Shown here piece by piece: positions 33,601-43,888 of a stretch of 62,000 bases of DNA (the stretch's first letter is position 1; every line of letters starts with the position of its first letter). The DNA is from Symsagittifera roscoffensis (lineage: Eukaryota; Xenacoelomorpha; Acoela; Convolutidae): positions 32,666,695 to 32,728,694 of the forward strand of contig NC_087070.1 of assembly GCF_963678635.1 (NCBI RefSeq), given 5' to 3'. The position numbers and the translations under genes are program-made. The notes beneath the pieces were generated by a model that saw nothing but the letters and a program-made list of their open reading frames with translations, did not search any database and was not told the origin of the DNA.

Positions 33601-34562
33601 GCGAGTTGCAAGACGTAGTGGGTGAAGAGTTTCTGAGATTAAACGAAGGCAATGTGAGTGAGTTTCAGAAGCAGAAAGCGAGTGGAGCGTTACCCACTGA
33701 ATTCCCCACCATAGAAGAGAAAGACGACTTACACAGAATTCTGATGGAGGTGGAACCGTTGCTGGGAGCCTCAGGGTATCGGACCCGAAGGAACATAGTG
33801 AGAACCCATGGGGAGTATCCTTGCCACTGCTTGGCGCAGACGTTGTGGTACCCCAAACGCGGGAATCTGATGCTAGTATGGGACGTGGAGGAGTTGTACT
33901 CTACGGGGTTGCCCGATCAGAATCAACAAGTGTCAATCATGGTGGTTAGTGCCAAGCTGGCGGTGAGATGGCTGGAGGCTAACGCGGACACAAGTGAACA
34001 GGAGACGGCCGTGCCGACTCCTGAGCAGCTGAGCAACGTGAAGATGAGTCGTGAATTGGATCTTTTCAGAATCACCTGCAAGGTTCTGAGAATACCCAAA
34101 GCCATTGAAAGAATATGGTCAAGGCAAAGATTGATGCCTTGGTTCCGTGCAGTGATGACATCATGGATGTATGAACGCGCGAAGCGTCACATGTCGAGGA
34201 ACACGGAAGCCTATCAATCTTTCCAGCTAGATATAGGACCAGGAGCCTATAAGAGAGCATTCCTGACGCACAGAAACGCGGTCACCACGGCGGTGAAGCG
34301 AGTAGCTGGAGCGCCTTGTGTAACTGAAGATGAGAAGAAAGAGGTCTTAAGAGCTGACCTAGAACGAAACGTGAGCCTGTGTCTTCACAACAGCTTTTGC
34401 AGGAACCGGGAGCAAAAGGTTAATGTTGACTTGCTACCTTGTTGCAAACCGAGGCTGTTGGAACAGGAGAGTTGGGGCACGGCCCGCAACTCCATGGACA
34501 TGCTGGAGAAAGTCCTAGAAGACAGCGAAGTTGAAGATCAGGATGGAGAAGCGATGGAGTGA
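30628..34562 (+). pseudogene. Long ORF of unknown function, broken by one stop and one frameshift
   Basis: ATG at 30628, inside the end of the SGNH ORF. The frame runs 229 codons to a TAA (31315-31317) and continues coding-like in the same frame to 32874. Around 32840-32870 the coding signal moves to the frame that ends at TGA 34560-34562. Together this is roughly 1310 codons. The first ~110 residues are acidic (EDDDGEVDGS). The middle has basic and helical stretches. The C-terminal part (about 33000-34500) is helix-rich with several Cys/His (VDLLPCCKPRL near the end). I recognise no polymerase, protease, helicase or envelope motif and no signal peptide or membrane anchor. Expression could come from a spliced RNA or from reinitiation at the overlap. 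Confidence 0.6.
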
Positions 34563-35349
34563 AGATTATGAACGAAGAGAACAAGTGAAGACGTGAGCAA
34601 AGAAGAGAAGAAAAGGAGAAAAAACTTAATTGTCTTTGTGTGTTAAAACTTGAACCAATCAACCAAGTTTTTGATTATTGAACTTGTTAAACTTTTTGTT
34701 TAACAAGTTTAACTTGTTTAAGTTTGGTCAGACCAGACTTTGAAAATTGTTGCAATTGTTGAAATTGTTGAAAGAAGTTTTTAGTTATGCTACTTATGTA
34801 TATGTATAGAACATAGGTGAGTATATTTACCTATTTAAACACGACTGAAGTTTTTAACCTGTGTAAGACACTATTTCACTGTGTGGCGACATGGTAAGTT
34901 TGAGTAAACTCGCTCGAGAAGGGTGAGTAACTCAATAACTTTCCTAGCCACAGAGTTTCTTAGTTTTAATATTGAAAGGACTGCATAAATAACTGATTAT
35001 ACTTGGTGAGTAATGTTAAGTTAATTTTAACGGGTGCGTGGCCGTGCCACGTCCCAACTTTTTAATCACAAAGAGCGAAAAGAAGTTTTATGGCAAGACG
35101 ACGTAAGTAGTCAGAAAAGACATTTTATCTAGGACACTCCTCATGGTGCAAATTTTGTGAAAATGTTGAAAGGCAGTGAAATGTAGTACGATGCCATTTG
35201 TGAACACGTAGTGAGTTGAGGTGGAGTAGATAAATTTCATTTTCTTATGCGATTTGTAAGATTGATTATAGAGAACTGGAACACTACTTGACGATAAACC
35301 GGTGTTATGCGATCAATAGGGACATTGATGGGGACTTGTCCGGGGAGTA
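34563..35349 (+). other. 3' non-coding region of the giant element
   Basis: AT-rich, about 790 bp. It contains a perfect hairpin at 34681-34709 (AACTTGTTAAAC, loop TTTTT, GTTTAACAAGTT). No ORF of note. It ends in the polypurine-like tract before the 3' LTR. Confidence 0.6.
35330..35349 (+). other. Candidate polypurine tract and TTGTCCGGGGAGT motif
   Basis: GATGGGGACTTGTCCGGGGAGTA abuts the 3' LTR. The purine-rich GGGGAGTA would prime plus-strand DNA. The core TGTCCGGGGAG also occurs in the pol 3' region (about 22105, 22188, 22231, 22271) and near 24737. Confidence 0.5.
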
Positions 35350-36235
35350 TGTGCCATTCTGCCAGATAGGCACAGCGCAACCTTCCGGCGACACGAGAAA
35401 AAACGAATAAAGGCCTTATTAACGAAAAAGTATTGCGAAGGAGGGTAGGAATATTCTAGAATTCTTATTTTTAAATTTTCGATTGAATTGTGGATATTTC
35501 TCAGAAATACAAAAAAGACGGCCAATTTGACGCAAAACGACGAAAAAAAAGAACAACGACAAATATTGTGGAAAACAGTCGCACAAGAAACGAAGAACAC
35601 GAAGCCTCTTATCGTGGCAACAACACACGATAAGACTCTGAGCAGTGGAAATTGGTGGATAAGGAAGCTTCAGTGGGGAAGGAATATTCCACGGAACCCT
35701 CCCGTGCCACAAATTGGAAGAGATAAGAACGTTATCTCAGGAAGATTACGGGAGCGGAGGCTTGGTCCCCCAGAGACTGTTTTATGTGAAGGGACTATAT
35801 AAAACTAATTTTGTAGCTACTTGGATGTCGTAGAAGTCTGAATTAACACCGGTATAATTTGATATTTTAGAATATGAGAAGCTAGAAAGAGGAAAAGGTC
35901 AATCCATCTCCAATGGATTTGATATAGAACTGTCACACAAAAACATATTAAAATAGGTTGTTCGAGCCGTGTTTTTAATGGCAATCACGTAGTCTGAGGA
36001 TCCGAGACTCAGCTATGTGGTTGTGTTCGCATGTAAACGAAAGCTGATCAAAAGTCGTTTGACTGATGGCCTAAAAATAGTAACTTTTTAATTAGCCCTA
36101 AACAGACCAGAAAACCAACTGGCAAGGTCGAGACGGTGAAAAACGAGTAGAATTAAGGTAACTGACGCCTGCCAGTCGTTAATAGGTACTTTTTCTACGT
36201 TCCGTCGCTGTGTAGTATTTGGGCGAATGTTACAC
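35350..36235 (+). repeat. 3' LTR (886 bp)
   Basis: Matches 14164-15043 over its whole length at about 98%. It starts TGTGCC and ends TTACA. The TATA box is at 35795-35806. It is followed by CAT, the right copy of the putative 3-bp target duplication. Confidence 0.93.
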
Positions 36236-36500
36236 ATCTACACCCCTCTGTACTGCGCCTCTCGCCTTTTCTAGTTTGACTTCAACGTTTTTCTCATCTG
36301 TCCTTGCCTTATTTATCTCCTTTCTTAGAAGTTTTGTCTGAAAACTGTGTACCGCTTGGTTCGAAAACACCCCATTTTCCGGTAACCTGAACCTCACAAA
36401 ATTAGGTATAATGTCGTTTTCTAGACAAATTCTCAAAAATTTAACACGTTGTTGACAGTTGATAAATTTAACCTATATGGACGCATAATCACGGACTAAT
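36236..36500 (-). pseudogene. Penelope-like element, 5' part of the RT ORF split by the LTR insertion
   Basis: Minus-strand frame, open upstream past its ATG at 36436 to about 36500. It encodes RICLENDIIPNFVRFRLPE and FQTKLLRKEINKARTDE, which resemble the N-terminal region of Penelope-like proteins, upstream of the RT fingers. It ends at the LTR junction; its continuation lies at 14163 and below, across the 22-kb insertion. The joined frame is open when one 3-bp target copy is discounted. Confidence 0.65.
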
Positions 36501-36574
36501 TTCCAAATGAGTTTGTTTTTCAAAGTCCAAATCAAGATTGGAGGTGGGAGTACAACTGTGCTCATTGGTTTACA

Positions 36575-37319
36575 GGCCACGAGGAATAAACCTCACGTGA
36601 CACAAAGCAACTCAAACAACACAAATTTAACTCACCCTCTCCGTTGAAGCGTCCTCGTCAGTCGGACCAACAGTTTCCTCGCCTATGTTCACCAGTCTTC
36701 TTTTCTCCGCCTCTTTCTCGATCGAGATTTCTTTTTTGTGTTTGAATGAAGCTTGGACAAGACAGCTGGCAGGTTGTCTTGGCGTTCGAGCACAATCTGC
36801 AAAGACTTTAGCTCCAGCTGTACGTCCTCGTGCAGTGCCTGATACTCGTTGACCAGCTCCGTTCTTCTCTTCCTCTTTGAAATGAGACACTTTTTAATAG
36901 GAATGACAAGAATACCCGTGCTGATCAGCTGGTTCTTGATATCCGGTGTACCGTTTCTCTGACAGTATACAATTGCACCGATATTTGTCAATGTTTTCAG
37001 GATTTCTGTCAATTCCTCTGCAGAGCAAGCTCTGTATTTGTTTGTGCGGTGGCTGATGATAGAATGATTGATGATGTCGTGCCACACTACCTCTTGACGT
37101 TTTTCTGCAAGAGGTACCCTGCACAGTAGGCTTGCGAGGTTCTTCTGTGGGTTCGTGGTGTTCGGGTTTAAAGAAAGTCCCGGAATATCCAAAATTTTGG
37201 GCAGAAATTGTTCTTTTTCCGGGTTGCTAAGTTCTTCTGTAGGCCACGAGGAAGATGATAGAATGATTGATGATGTCGTGCCACACCACCTCTTGACGTT
37301 TTTCTGTGGGTTCTTCTGT
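36575..37319 (-). repeat. Tandem unit 1 (~745 bp) with an intact minus-strand ORF
   Basis: Begins at AGGCCACGAGGAATAAACC and is repeated directly at 37320. It carries a minus-strand ORF (36689-37351) whose core reads CRVPLAEKRQEVVWHDIINH, then TNIGAIVYCQRNGTPD and ILVIPIKKCLISKRKRRTEL, ending in a basic tail. In this copy the frame is continuous. I do not know the family. The same strand as, and position just 5' of, the Penelope-like ORF suggest it could be that element's upstream ORF or LTR-like tandem segment; this is inference. A smaller partial duplication lies inside (about 37240-37318 repeats 37050-37105). Confidence 0.6.
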
Positions 37320-38000
37320 AGGCCACGAGGAATAAACCTCACGTGACACAAAGCAACTCAAACAACACAAATTTAACTCACCCTCTCCGTTGAAGCGTCC
37401 TCGTCAGTCGGACCAACAGTTTCCTCGCCTATGTTCACCAGTCTTCTTTTCTCCGCCTCTTTCTCGATCGAGATTTCTTTTTTGTGTTTGAATGAAGCTT
37501 GGACAAGACAGCTGGCAGGTTGTCTTGGTGTTCGAGCACAATCTGCAAAGACTTTAGCTCCAGCTGTACGTCCTGGTGTAGTGCCTGATACTCGTTGACC
37601 AGCTCCGTTCTTCTCTTCCTCTTTGAAATGAGACACTTTTTATTAGGAATGACAAGAATACCCGTGCTGATCAGCTGGTTCTTGATATCCGGTGTACCGT
37701 TTCTCTGACAGTATACAATTGCACCGATATTTGTCAATGTTTTCAGGATTTCTGTCAATTCCTCTGCAGAGCAAGCTCTGTAATTGTTTGTGCGGTGGCT
37801 GATGATAGAATGATTGATGATGTCGTGCCACACACCCTCTTGACGTTTTTTTTGCAAGAGGTACCCTGGACAGTAGGCTTCCGAGGTTCTTCTGTGGGTT
37901 CGTGGTGTTCGGGTTTAAAGAAAGTCCCGGAATATCAAAAATTTTGGGCAGAAATTGTTCTTTTTCCGGGTTGCCAAGTTGTTCCAGGCTGTGGTAGAGG
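37320..38000 (-). repeat. Tandem unit 2 with a frameshifted copy of the same ORF
   Basis: Nearly identical to unit 1. The ORF is split: one frame (38065-37643) covers PEKEQFLPKIFDIPGLSLN and LGSLLSRVPLAKK, the other (37857-37435) covers the WHDIINHSIISHRTNNYRAC part onward. The break falls at a T-run at about 37848-37854 that is longer than in unit 1. On the minus strand a GTGAGT donor-like word follows the basic-tail region in both units (about 36633 and 37379). Confidence 0.6.
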
Positions 38001-38562
38001 GAGCTAGCCGCTACAATGTAGACCATTTCAATTCTAACATGGTAAAATATAGAAAGATTTTCCAACTAAAAAGATTTCTCCACTAAAACAAGGCAAAAAA
38101 ATTTTTAAATTACGTCTCCTTGTAGGAGAGACTTTAATTGAGAATTGGCTCAACGCCGTAGGGTTTCAAAATTTTACATCCAACTGTTCTGCTTAAAATA
38201 ATCGGTCTGCCAAAAAACCTTGCCTCTTTGAATTTGGGTTGTACATACCTGATGATGCTAGTTATGGCGAAAACAATCGAACTTTTTATTTTGAATTTTC
38301 TCTTGCTTCTAGTGAGTTAGTTTCGATGTTTGCGCACTCACATTTCTCAAAAAAAATTGCTGAAACATTGTTTAAGTTATAAAAATGCCAGCTAGCATAG
38401 TTGTCAAGTGTAATTGTTCTTAAAACAAAGGGTTGTTTAAAGATTGCTTAAAATTTCAGATGTCTTATTAAAGCTGATATGTACGGTACTAACAACAGAA
38501 GCAGATGCCTCGCCTGATGTAGAAAAAAGTTGAAAACAGTAGTCTTGTTACCAGTTTCTTAG
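38001..38562. other. Upstream region of the phosphatase gene
   Basis: AT-rich, no ORF. ATCGGTCTGCCAAAA near 38200 resembles words at 8940 and 10655 in the dimeric repeat. It ends with TTACCAGTTTCTTAG directly before the ATG, a good 3' splice site (see the CDS entry). Confidence 0.5.
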
Positions 38563-41028
38563 ATGCAAGCTTCTGTTGTGAATTGCACAATACGATTTTA
38601 CCACAGTAACGATACGTCGCAGGTTGATGTCCCGAGAGTTGCTAAGGGAGCAGAATTGTATGAACAAGTAACTCGAGTGCTGCTGGTGAACGGTGAATTC
38701 CCTGTAAATGTGTTTGGCCTTGAATTTGCAGACAATATAGTAGAGCATCGTAAATGGCTCGATCTTAATAAGCCTTTAAAACTCCAAATACCTCCTCATG
38801 TTACTTCGGTTACGTTCAATTTCAAAATTAGATTCTTTGAGCTTGAGCCGCATAAAAAGATTGACGGGTTTACACGTCGTTTGTACATTTCGCAGTTGAC
38901 TGCAATGCTGAAAGATGGATCATTAAGACCACAGGTGAACGCAAAAGCGGATTCTGTCTCCGAAATTGGTGCTTACATGCTCTTCATCTGCAATGGAAGG
39001 TTTTCTCAAATTGAAGCTGAGCAAGGAGTCTACGCCAAATACTTGAAGTCTTCGTTTCACCCGGACACCTTCGCTAAATACCCCTCGTTTGTTCAGAAGA
39101 GCCTAGAAATATATCGAAATTTGCCGAAACTTCTGAGCGAGAAACCTGGAGCTGCAAAACGCAGCCTGGACGAAATAGCCAAAGATGTGTTTTTAGAAGC
39201 TGTGAGCAAAATTGACAGATTTGGGTACCAATTTTACCAGGGATCTCAAATTTCAGATTCCTCCGCAATCGAAATTGGTGTATCTATGGAAAATATATCT
39301 ATTTTCCAAAAGGAAAAGATTGTGCGCAACCTTCGATGGCAGGAGATTTTAAAACTGGCGTTCAAAAATGAGCTTTTCACCATCGAAATTTACAATGAGG
39401 AAACAAATCAGAGTCGAAATGCTGAACCTGAAACTTTGACTTTTAGTCTTAACCACTATCGCACTGCCAAAGAATTCTGGCATACTTGTGTCGACCATCA
39501 CTCACTGTACCGTAGCGCACAAGGTGCTTCACCAGTTGGTACTCCGCCCCTAGACAGAGATAAACAACTACCTAAACGATCATCAGAATCAACGACTGGA
39601 GGTCAGACTATTGGAAGGTCATCGAACGACTTTCTTTCTAACGGTCAGCCTCCATCGACCACTAACTTCAGCAACACGAAAACAGCGAGCTCTGCAATGG
39701 GTGGTCAGACATCCGAGGACCCCAGTGCAGCAACAGAGAGTAAATCCTCTCAAGACATGCACGTTGCGACTTTAGCTTACCTTGACCCTAATTTTTCAGC
39801 GAATCCTCCCCATTTCAGACGGCAAAATTTAGAAGTTGTTCCGAACGACCGAGGAAAGTTTGGGTTCTCTTTTGATGGAGGTGACGGTAAAAGGGTAATC
39901 ATCACCAAAATTGATCCCTCTGGAGCGGCGAGAAAATGCGACCCGCCTCTAAATGAAGGTGACGAGATTCTTGAAATTTTCAATAAAAATGCACAAAAGT
40001 TGTCTAGTGCTGAAATAACCAACTTAATCCGAGAAACAGGAGCGCAATTTTCTAGCCTCCAGCTTACTGTATTGACCCAAGTTCCTGATGAAACTTCATC
40101 ACAAACCCCACTGGAAACTAGCATAAACGAACTGAAAAGTCAATTGCACTTACAAAGCAATCTTGCCAATGCGTTTCATAATTTAGAAAAGAAAAAGGTC
40201 TCTGCGACATTCAAATTTGCGGAGCGGAATCCACCTCGGAATCGGTATAACGACGTTTGGCCTTACGATGATACGCGGGTTTCCTTGGTATCCGAAAATG
40301 ACTACATCAATGCTAATTTTGTCAAGGTCCAAATCCCAGATGGAAGTTGCTTGAAGTACATAGCTGCACAGGGACCACTGGACCACACAGTGGAAGACTT
40401 CTGGAGGATGATTTATGACCAAAAGATTTCACATGTCATCATGGTAACGGCACTGAAAGAAAGGGACATCAGGAAGTGTGCAAAGTACTGGCCCGAAATA
40501 AATAACCCAACACCGACGGGCGGTAATGAGTTCATCATCGACTGCACATCGGAACAGCAAAACGACGAAGGTTTCACAACTCGCAATTTGACTCTCAGGA
40601 AAGGTCGCGAATCCACCGTAGTGCGCGATGTAATACAGTGCCAGTTTCACGACTGGCCAGATCACGGGGTTCCGCAAGGCACTGGAAACTTCTTGAAATT
40701 CATCCAAAGAATCCGAGAGTTTAGAAAAAGCAACCCGGCGGAGAACATATTGGTGCACTGCAGTGCCGGAATCGGCAGAACTGGAGTGGTCATTCTGACA
40801 GAAGCTAGTTTCAAACTGATTGACTTGAATGAACCACTACCACTGGTCCAGATTCTGAAGGAAATGCGCGCCTACCGTCCCCAACTTATTCAAAACTGGG
40901 CTCAGTTCTCGTTCGTATGCCGGGCAATTTTAGCTTATTATGAAATTAGACAGCGAAGATCGACGTCAGTATCTTCAGGCGTAGGCGTCAATAGCAAGAA
41001 TAGCGTAGGTGTCAACCAAGTCCAGTAG
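38563..41028 (+). CDS. FERM-PDZ protein tyrosine phosphatase, PTPN3/PTPN4-like, intronless
   Basis: 821 residues. A cytoplasmic, membrane-cortex tyrosine phosphatase by family. FERM lobes: F1 at about residues 3-85 (VVNCTIRFYHSNDTSQVDV), F2 about 95-215, F3 about 220-315. A Ser/Thr-rich linker follows. PDZ at about 420-510 (GKFGFSFDGGDGKRVIITKI). PTP domain at about 540-800: NRYNDVWPYDDTRVSL, YIAAQGPLDHTVEDFW, WPDHG with general acid Asp700, signature VHCSAGIGRTG with catalytic Cys733 and Arg739, and the Q-loop (QLIQNWAQFSF). All key residues are present, so it should be active. Human PTPN3/4 are just over 900 residues, so this is slightly short, mainly in linkers. The whole coding region is one exon, unlike the usual many-exon structure. 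A TTTCTTAG acceptor lies directly before the ATG. Its strand and base composition fit a resident host gene. Confidence 0.95.
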   Translation: MQASVVNCTIRFYHSNDTSQVDVPRVAKGAELYEQVTRVLLVNGEFPVNVFGLEFADNIVEHRKWLDLNKPLKLQIPPHVTSVTFNFKIRFFELEPHKKIDGFTRRLYISQLTAMLKDGSLRPQVNAKADSVSEIGAYMLFICNGRFSQIEAEQGVYAKYLKSSFHPDTFAKYPSFVQKSLEIYRNLPKLLSEKPGAAKRSLDEIAKDVFLEAVSKIDRFGYQFYQGSQISDSSAIEIGVSMENISIFQKEKIVRNLRWQEILKLAFKNELFTIEIYNEETNQSRNAEPETLTFSLNHYRTAKEFWHTCVDHHSLYRSAQGASPVGTPPLDRDKQLPKRSSESTTGGQTIGRSSNDFLSNGQPPSTTNFSNTKTASSAMGGQTSEDPSAATESKSSQDMHVATLAYLDPNFSANPPHFRRQNLEVVPNDRGKFGFSFDGGDGKRVIITKIDPSGAARKCDPPLNEGDEILEIFNKNAQKLSSAEITNLIRETGAQFSSLQLTVLTQVPDETSSQTPLETSINELKSQLHLQSNLANAFHNLEKKKVSATFKFAERNPPRNRYNDVWPYDDTRVSLVSENDYINANFVKVQIPDGSCLKYIAAQGPLDHTVEDFWRMIYDQKISHVIMVTALKERDIRKCAKYWPEINNPTPTGGNEFIIDCTSEQQNDEGFTTRNLTLRKGRESTVVRDVIQCQFHDWPDHGVPQGTGNFLKFIQRIREFRKSNPAENILVHCSAGIGRTGVVILTEASFKLIDLNEPLPLVQILKEMRAYRPQLIQNWAQFSFVCRAILAYYEIRQRRSTSVSSGVGVNSKNSVGVNQVQ

Positions 41029-41069
41029 AATCCCTCTCCTAAAACCCCTTCCGTTAATAATTCTTTATA

Positions 41070-41075
41070 AATAAA
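41070..41075 (+). terminator. Polyadenylation signal of the phosphatase gene
   Basis: AATAAA within ATAAATAAATAATTT, about 42 bp after the stop codon. It implies a very short 3'UTR. Confidence 0.55.
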
Positions 41076-42100
41076 TAATTTAATGCTGAATTGGAGCGCG
41101 TTTTGTGATGATAATAGTGATAATGCTGATGTTTCTTGGTATCGTCTTTTTCGTTATTTCGAGATGCTACAAATTTTATTGTCAAATTTTTGTCGATTTA
41201 TTGAATGCTTTCAATTTAAATTGTCGGCGTTCGCTTTAATTGAGAGATCTTAATAATACCTTTCCTACTTGCTATTTGATTTTTTTTTTCAAAAAAAAGA
41301 CGGAAAGTTATTACCTTCACGAAGCAAATCTGCCGAATTTTATTTTGCACATTGGACCCAAAATCGAAGAGAAAATGAGCAACTCATTTTCGTTCAGAGT
41401 GCTTTCAATTTCAATTCGAGCTCAATTTTTATACATGCTTAGAGGCGTTTACTGAAAGTTAACTAATACTATTTCCATCTCACGAAAACGTTTCAAACCC
41501 ATTAAAAAACACTTTAGACAAAATTGGCCGGATTCCTCTAATTTTTAAATGCATTTCAAATGCCAGCAGTCAACCGTTAAAGTACGAGCGATCATTAAGG
41601 TGAATCAAGATGTAATTCAAGTAGCAACAATGGTTGAAAGAGATTGTTAGTAGGTGGGTTGATGCAAATGAAAGGGTTTGAAGCAGTTTTTGCATGGCAG
41701 CAAGAAGCAGGAAACAGCAATTGTAACATGCCGTTTGAGCTGTGACGTGTGATTAAGAAGCAGTGATTGCAACAGAAATTCTTCGGTTTGATCGAGCTTT
41801 TCAACTAGAATTGAGAACAAAGATTAGTCCTAATTCAATTTTTCAAATCCGTTTTTTCAACATTTACCTATCGATGTTTGACAAGGGTTGAGGTGTATGC
41901 AAACAAAATACAACTTTTATACTGACGTCTTGTCTCAGAATTTATTATGCCGAATGTGTAAAAAAACACACACAGGATAGCCATCATGACGTTGGTATTT
42001 AGGTCAAATGATTGTATATAATTTGGAAGATGTTCTAAAATTTTCGTTTATTATTTGATTATTTGTAATTGCGAACTAGACTTTTTTATTAGTGAACCTA
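41076..42100. other. Intergenic AT-rich region
   Basis: No gene seen. Short ORFs on both strands look random. Confidence 0.5.
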
Positions 42101-42104
42101 AGCA

Positions 42105-42300
42105 ACTTAGAGATGGCTTCCGACTTGGTCTCGAGGTACCGTGGCCGCATCTGTACCCTCAGTTTCAGGGTTCGAGTCCGGCCGAACCTAGTTTTGTCAG
42201 TACATATGAAATTGAATTTTGTTCTCAGGGAAAAATTGAATATTTATGCTTTCGTATGTCTGCTTATGTTTGGTCGGCTTAATTGCCTTGTCGGAAAATT
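42105..42300 (+). repeat. tRNA-derived SINE-like copy 1
   Basis: Contains a pol III B-box-like GGGTTCGAGTCCGG at about 42168-42182 with an A-box-like region upstream (near 42110-42130), followed by a body ending GTCTGCTTATGTTTGGTCGGCTTAATT. The body word GTCGGCTTA recurs in later copies. Confidence 0.55.
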
Positions 42301-43145
42301 TTCTTGTGCTGTGAGCAATTTTCCTCGTAGATGTGAGTGTTTTTGATATACTCCTGTAACTTATAAAATTGATAACCCTGTCATTGTATCTTTTCCCTCT
42401 GTTTTTAAGAGTAATGAACGTGGTGAAGACTCTTATATAGAACTTGCTCATTTTTTTGTTTTTTTTTCAGGAAAAATTTTTAAAATAAAAACTTTACCTG
42501 TTGGCATCTATTTTTTCTTTGAAATCCGAAAGTTGAGATTTTTTCATTAAATACAGTGTTTTTTTCATGTTTACTTGCGTTAATTACTCTTTTTCAATCT
42601 TTGATTGGCTATATTCATTTTTTTTCACTTTAAAATCTTGTTCGGCCTAGATAGTTCCCGCTCATGGTTTATCGGCTGAGATACCTTCTTTTGTGTCGCT
42701 TTGATTGAAAAATTGATTGATTTTTTAATCGAAAAATTCAGGTAGCTGTGTTGCAAAATTTTCATCGTCGATGCAAGTGATATACCTGTAGTTTGTAAAA
42801 TTAATAGCCCTGACATTGAGTTGTTTCATTGCTTTCCATTTTCGTTTTTTTTTCCAATCAAAAGTTTTGTTTGGCCTAGATGGTTTCAGCTTATTTTTTA
42901 TGGGCTGAAATATCTTATTTTGCGAAGGAAAAAGTGATTGATCTTTATTTCAAAATTTTCAGGTAGCTTTTGTTGCAAATTTTCAAAGTTTAAAAATCTA
43001 AAAGCAACAACTTTTTCAGGCATGTTTTATTTTCGGCTAAATGAGCATCTGACCAGTTTTTGCCAGCTAAGCGGCCGATCGGTAAATATCAAAAGCTTAT
43101 TTAATTCTTGTGGTGTTTTTCTTATGTTTTTCCATATTTTTTACC
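42301..43145. other. Degenerate repeat-derived region
   Basis: Two related blocks (about 42600-42800 and 42840-42990) share TTCGGCCTAGAT/TTGGCCTAGATGG, the ATCGGCTGAGATA/GGGCTGAAATA word and TTTCAGGTAGCT. No coding signal. Confidence 0.45.
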
Positions 43146-43200
43146 CTTGCAAGCAGCAAAGGTATTGCAATCGGGTACTAGCCTTTTTCCCGTAAGGCTT
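43146..43200 (+). repeat. Short dispersed motif (TTGCAATCGGGTACTAG family)
   Basis: CTTGCAAGCAGCAAAGG then TATTGCAATCGGGTACTAGC and TTTTTCCCGTAAGG. Related copies at about 43541-43605, 44039-44100, 44694-44725, 44783-44842, 46585-46650 and 55761-55829 share a (T/C)GGGNACTAG or GGGAACNAG core, then TTTTTCCCGTTAACAACT. Confidence 0.6.
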
Positions 43201-43888
43201 AAGGCACCGAATGGTCAAATGTATAGGAATGGTATTTTTTTCGGATTCGTGGTGTTCGGCCTAGTTTCGGTCGGTTTATTTCTCGTTTTTTTAAAAATCA
43301 AATTTGTTTTTTATACTGTTTTTTTTTCGGTTTTTTGTTAAGCATGGATTTTGTTTTGATTGAGAAGTTTAAACTGAAAGTTTGTAACTTGTCATTTTCA
43401 CAAGGCTGATTTTTAATAATTTTTATATATGAATATATATTTTCGGAAAAACGGTTTGGGCCTGTTTTATGGCATACTGAACTTATATTGCGTTGTTTTG
43501 AGTGCAAAAATCCGGTTTGAAAAAATTAGGTAATATTACACTGCGAGAGTTGGTGTCTTGAAATCGGGAACAAGACTTTTTCCAGTAAACAACTTTTCTT
43601 ACACGTGTAATTGAAAGTGCAAGTGTAGTTCATTCTAGTCTCCGGTGGGACTTAAATTTGTAAAAAAAATTTATGAAATCATAATTGTCTGCTCAACTTG
43701 TGTCTGCTCAAAGATCGTCGGCTTTGTTTCCTCTTCGTAAGTTTTGTTCCGTTGTTAATTTAATACTTAAGTTTCTGTCTTAGAGTGAAATTAGCCTAGA
43801 GTGAACTCCTATCGAGACATACGAATTAAGTTTTTGATAGAACATTTTTTCAACGTTTTCCATTTTTTCGACTTTTTTGTGTGTTTAG

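Larger units (their letters stand above)
14164..36235 (+). mobile_element. Giant (22.07 kb) Ty3/gypsy-type LTR retrotransposon with accessory macro and SGNH ORFs
   Basis: Direct terminal repeats of 880 bp (14164-15043) and 886 bp (35350-36235) begin TGTG and end TTACA. Internally, in order on the plus strand: a 3.2-kb leader; a gag-like ORF (18272-19618); pol with RT, RNase H and integrase (19389-24320); a macro-domain region (24321-25357); a coiled-coil plus SGNH-esterase ORF (25831-30662); and a long ORF of unknown function (30628-34562). The RT-RNaseH-IN order is that of Ty3/gypsy (Metaviridae). Typical members are 5-10 kb, so this one is two to four times the usual size, and the excess is coding. 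No envelope-like protein (signal peptide, transmembrane anchor) is evident. In-frame stops and frameshifts show that this copy is decayed. It sits inside a Penelope-like element. Confidence 0.92.

Noticed and set aside
28985-34562. Envelope glycoprotein in the 3' ORFs of the giant element
   Set aside because: No signal peptide, no C-terminal transmembrane segment, no furin-like site in a sensible position; position alone is not enough.
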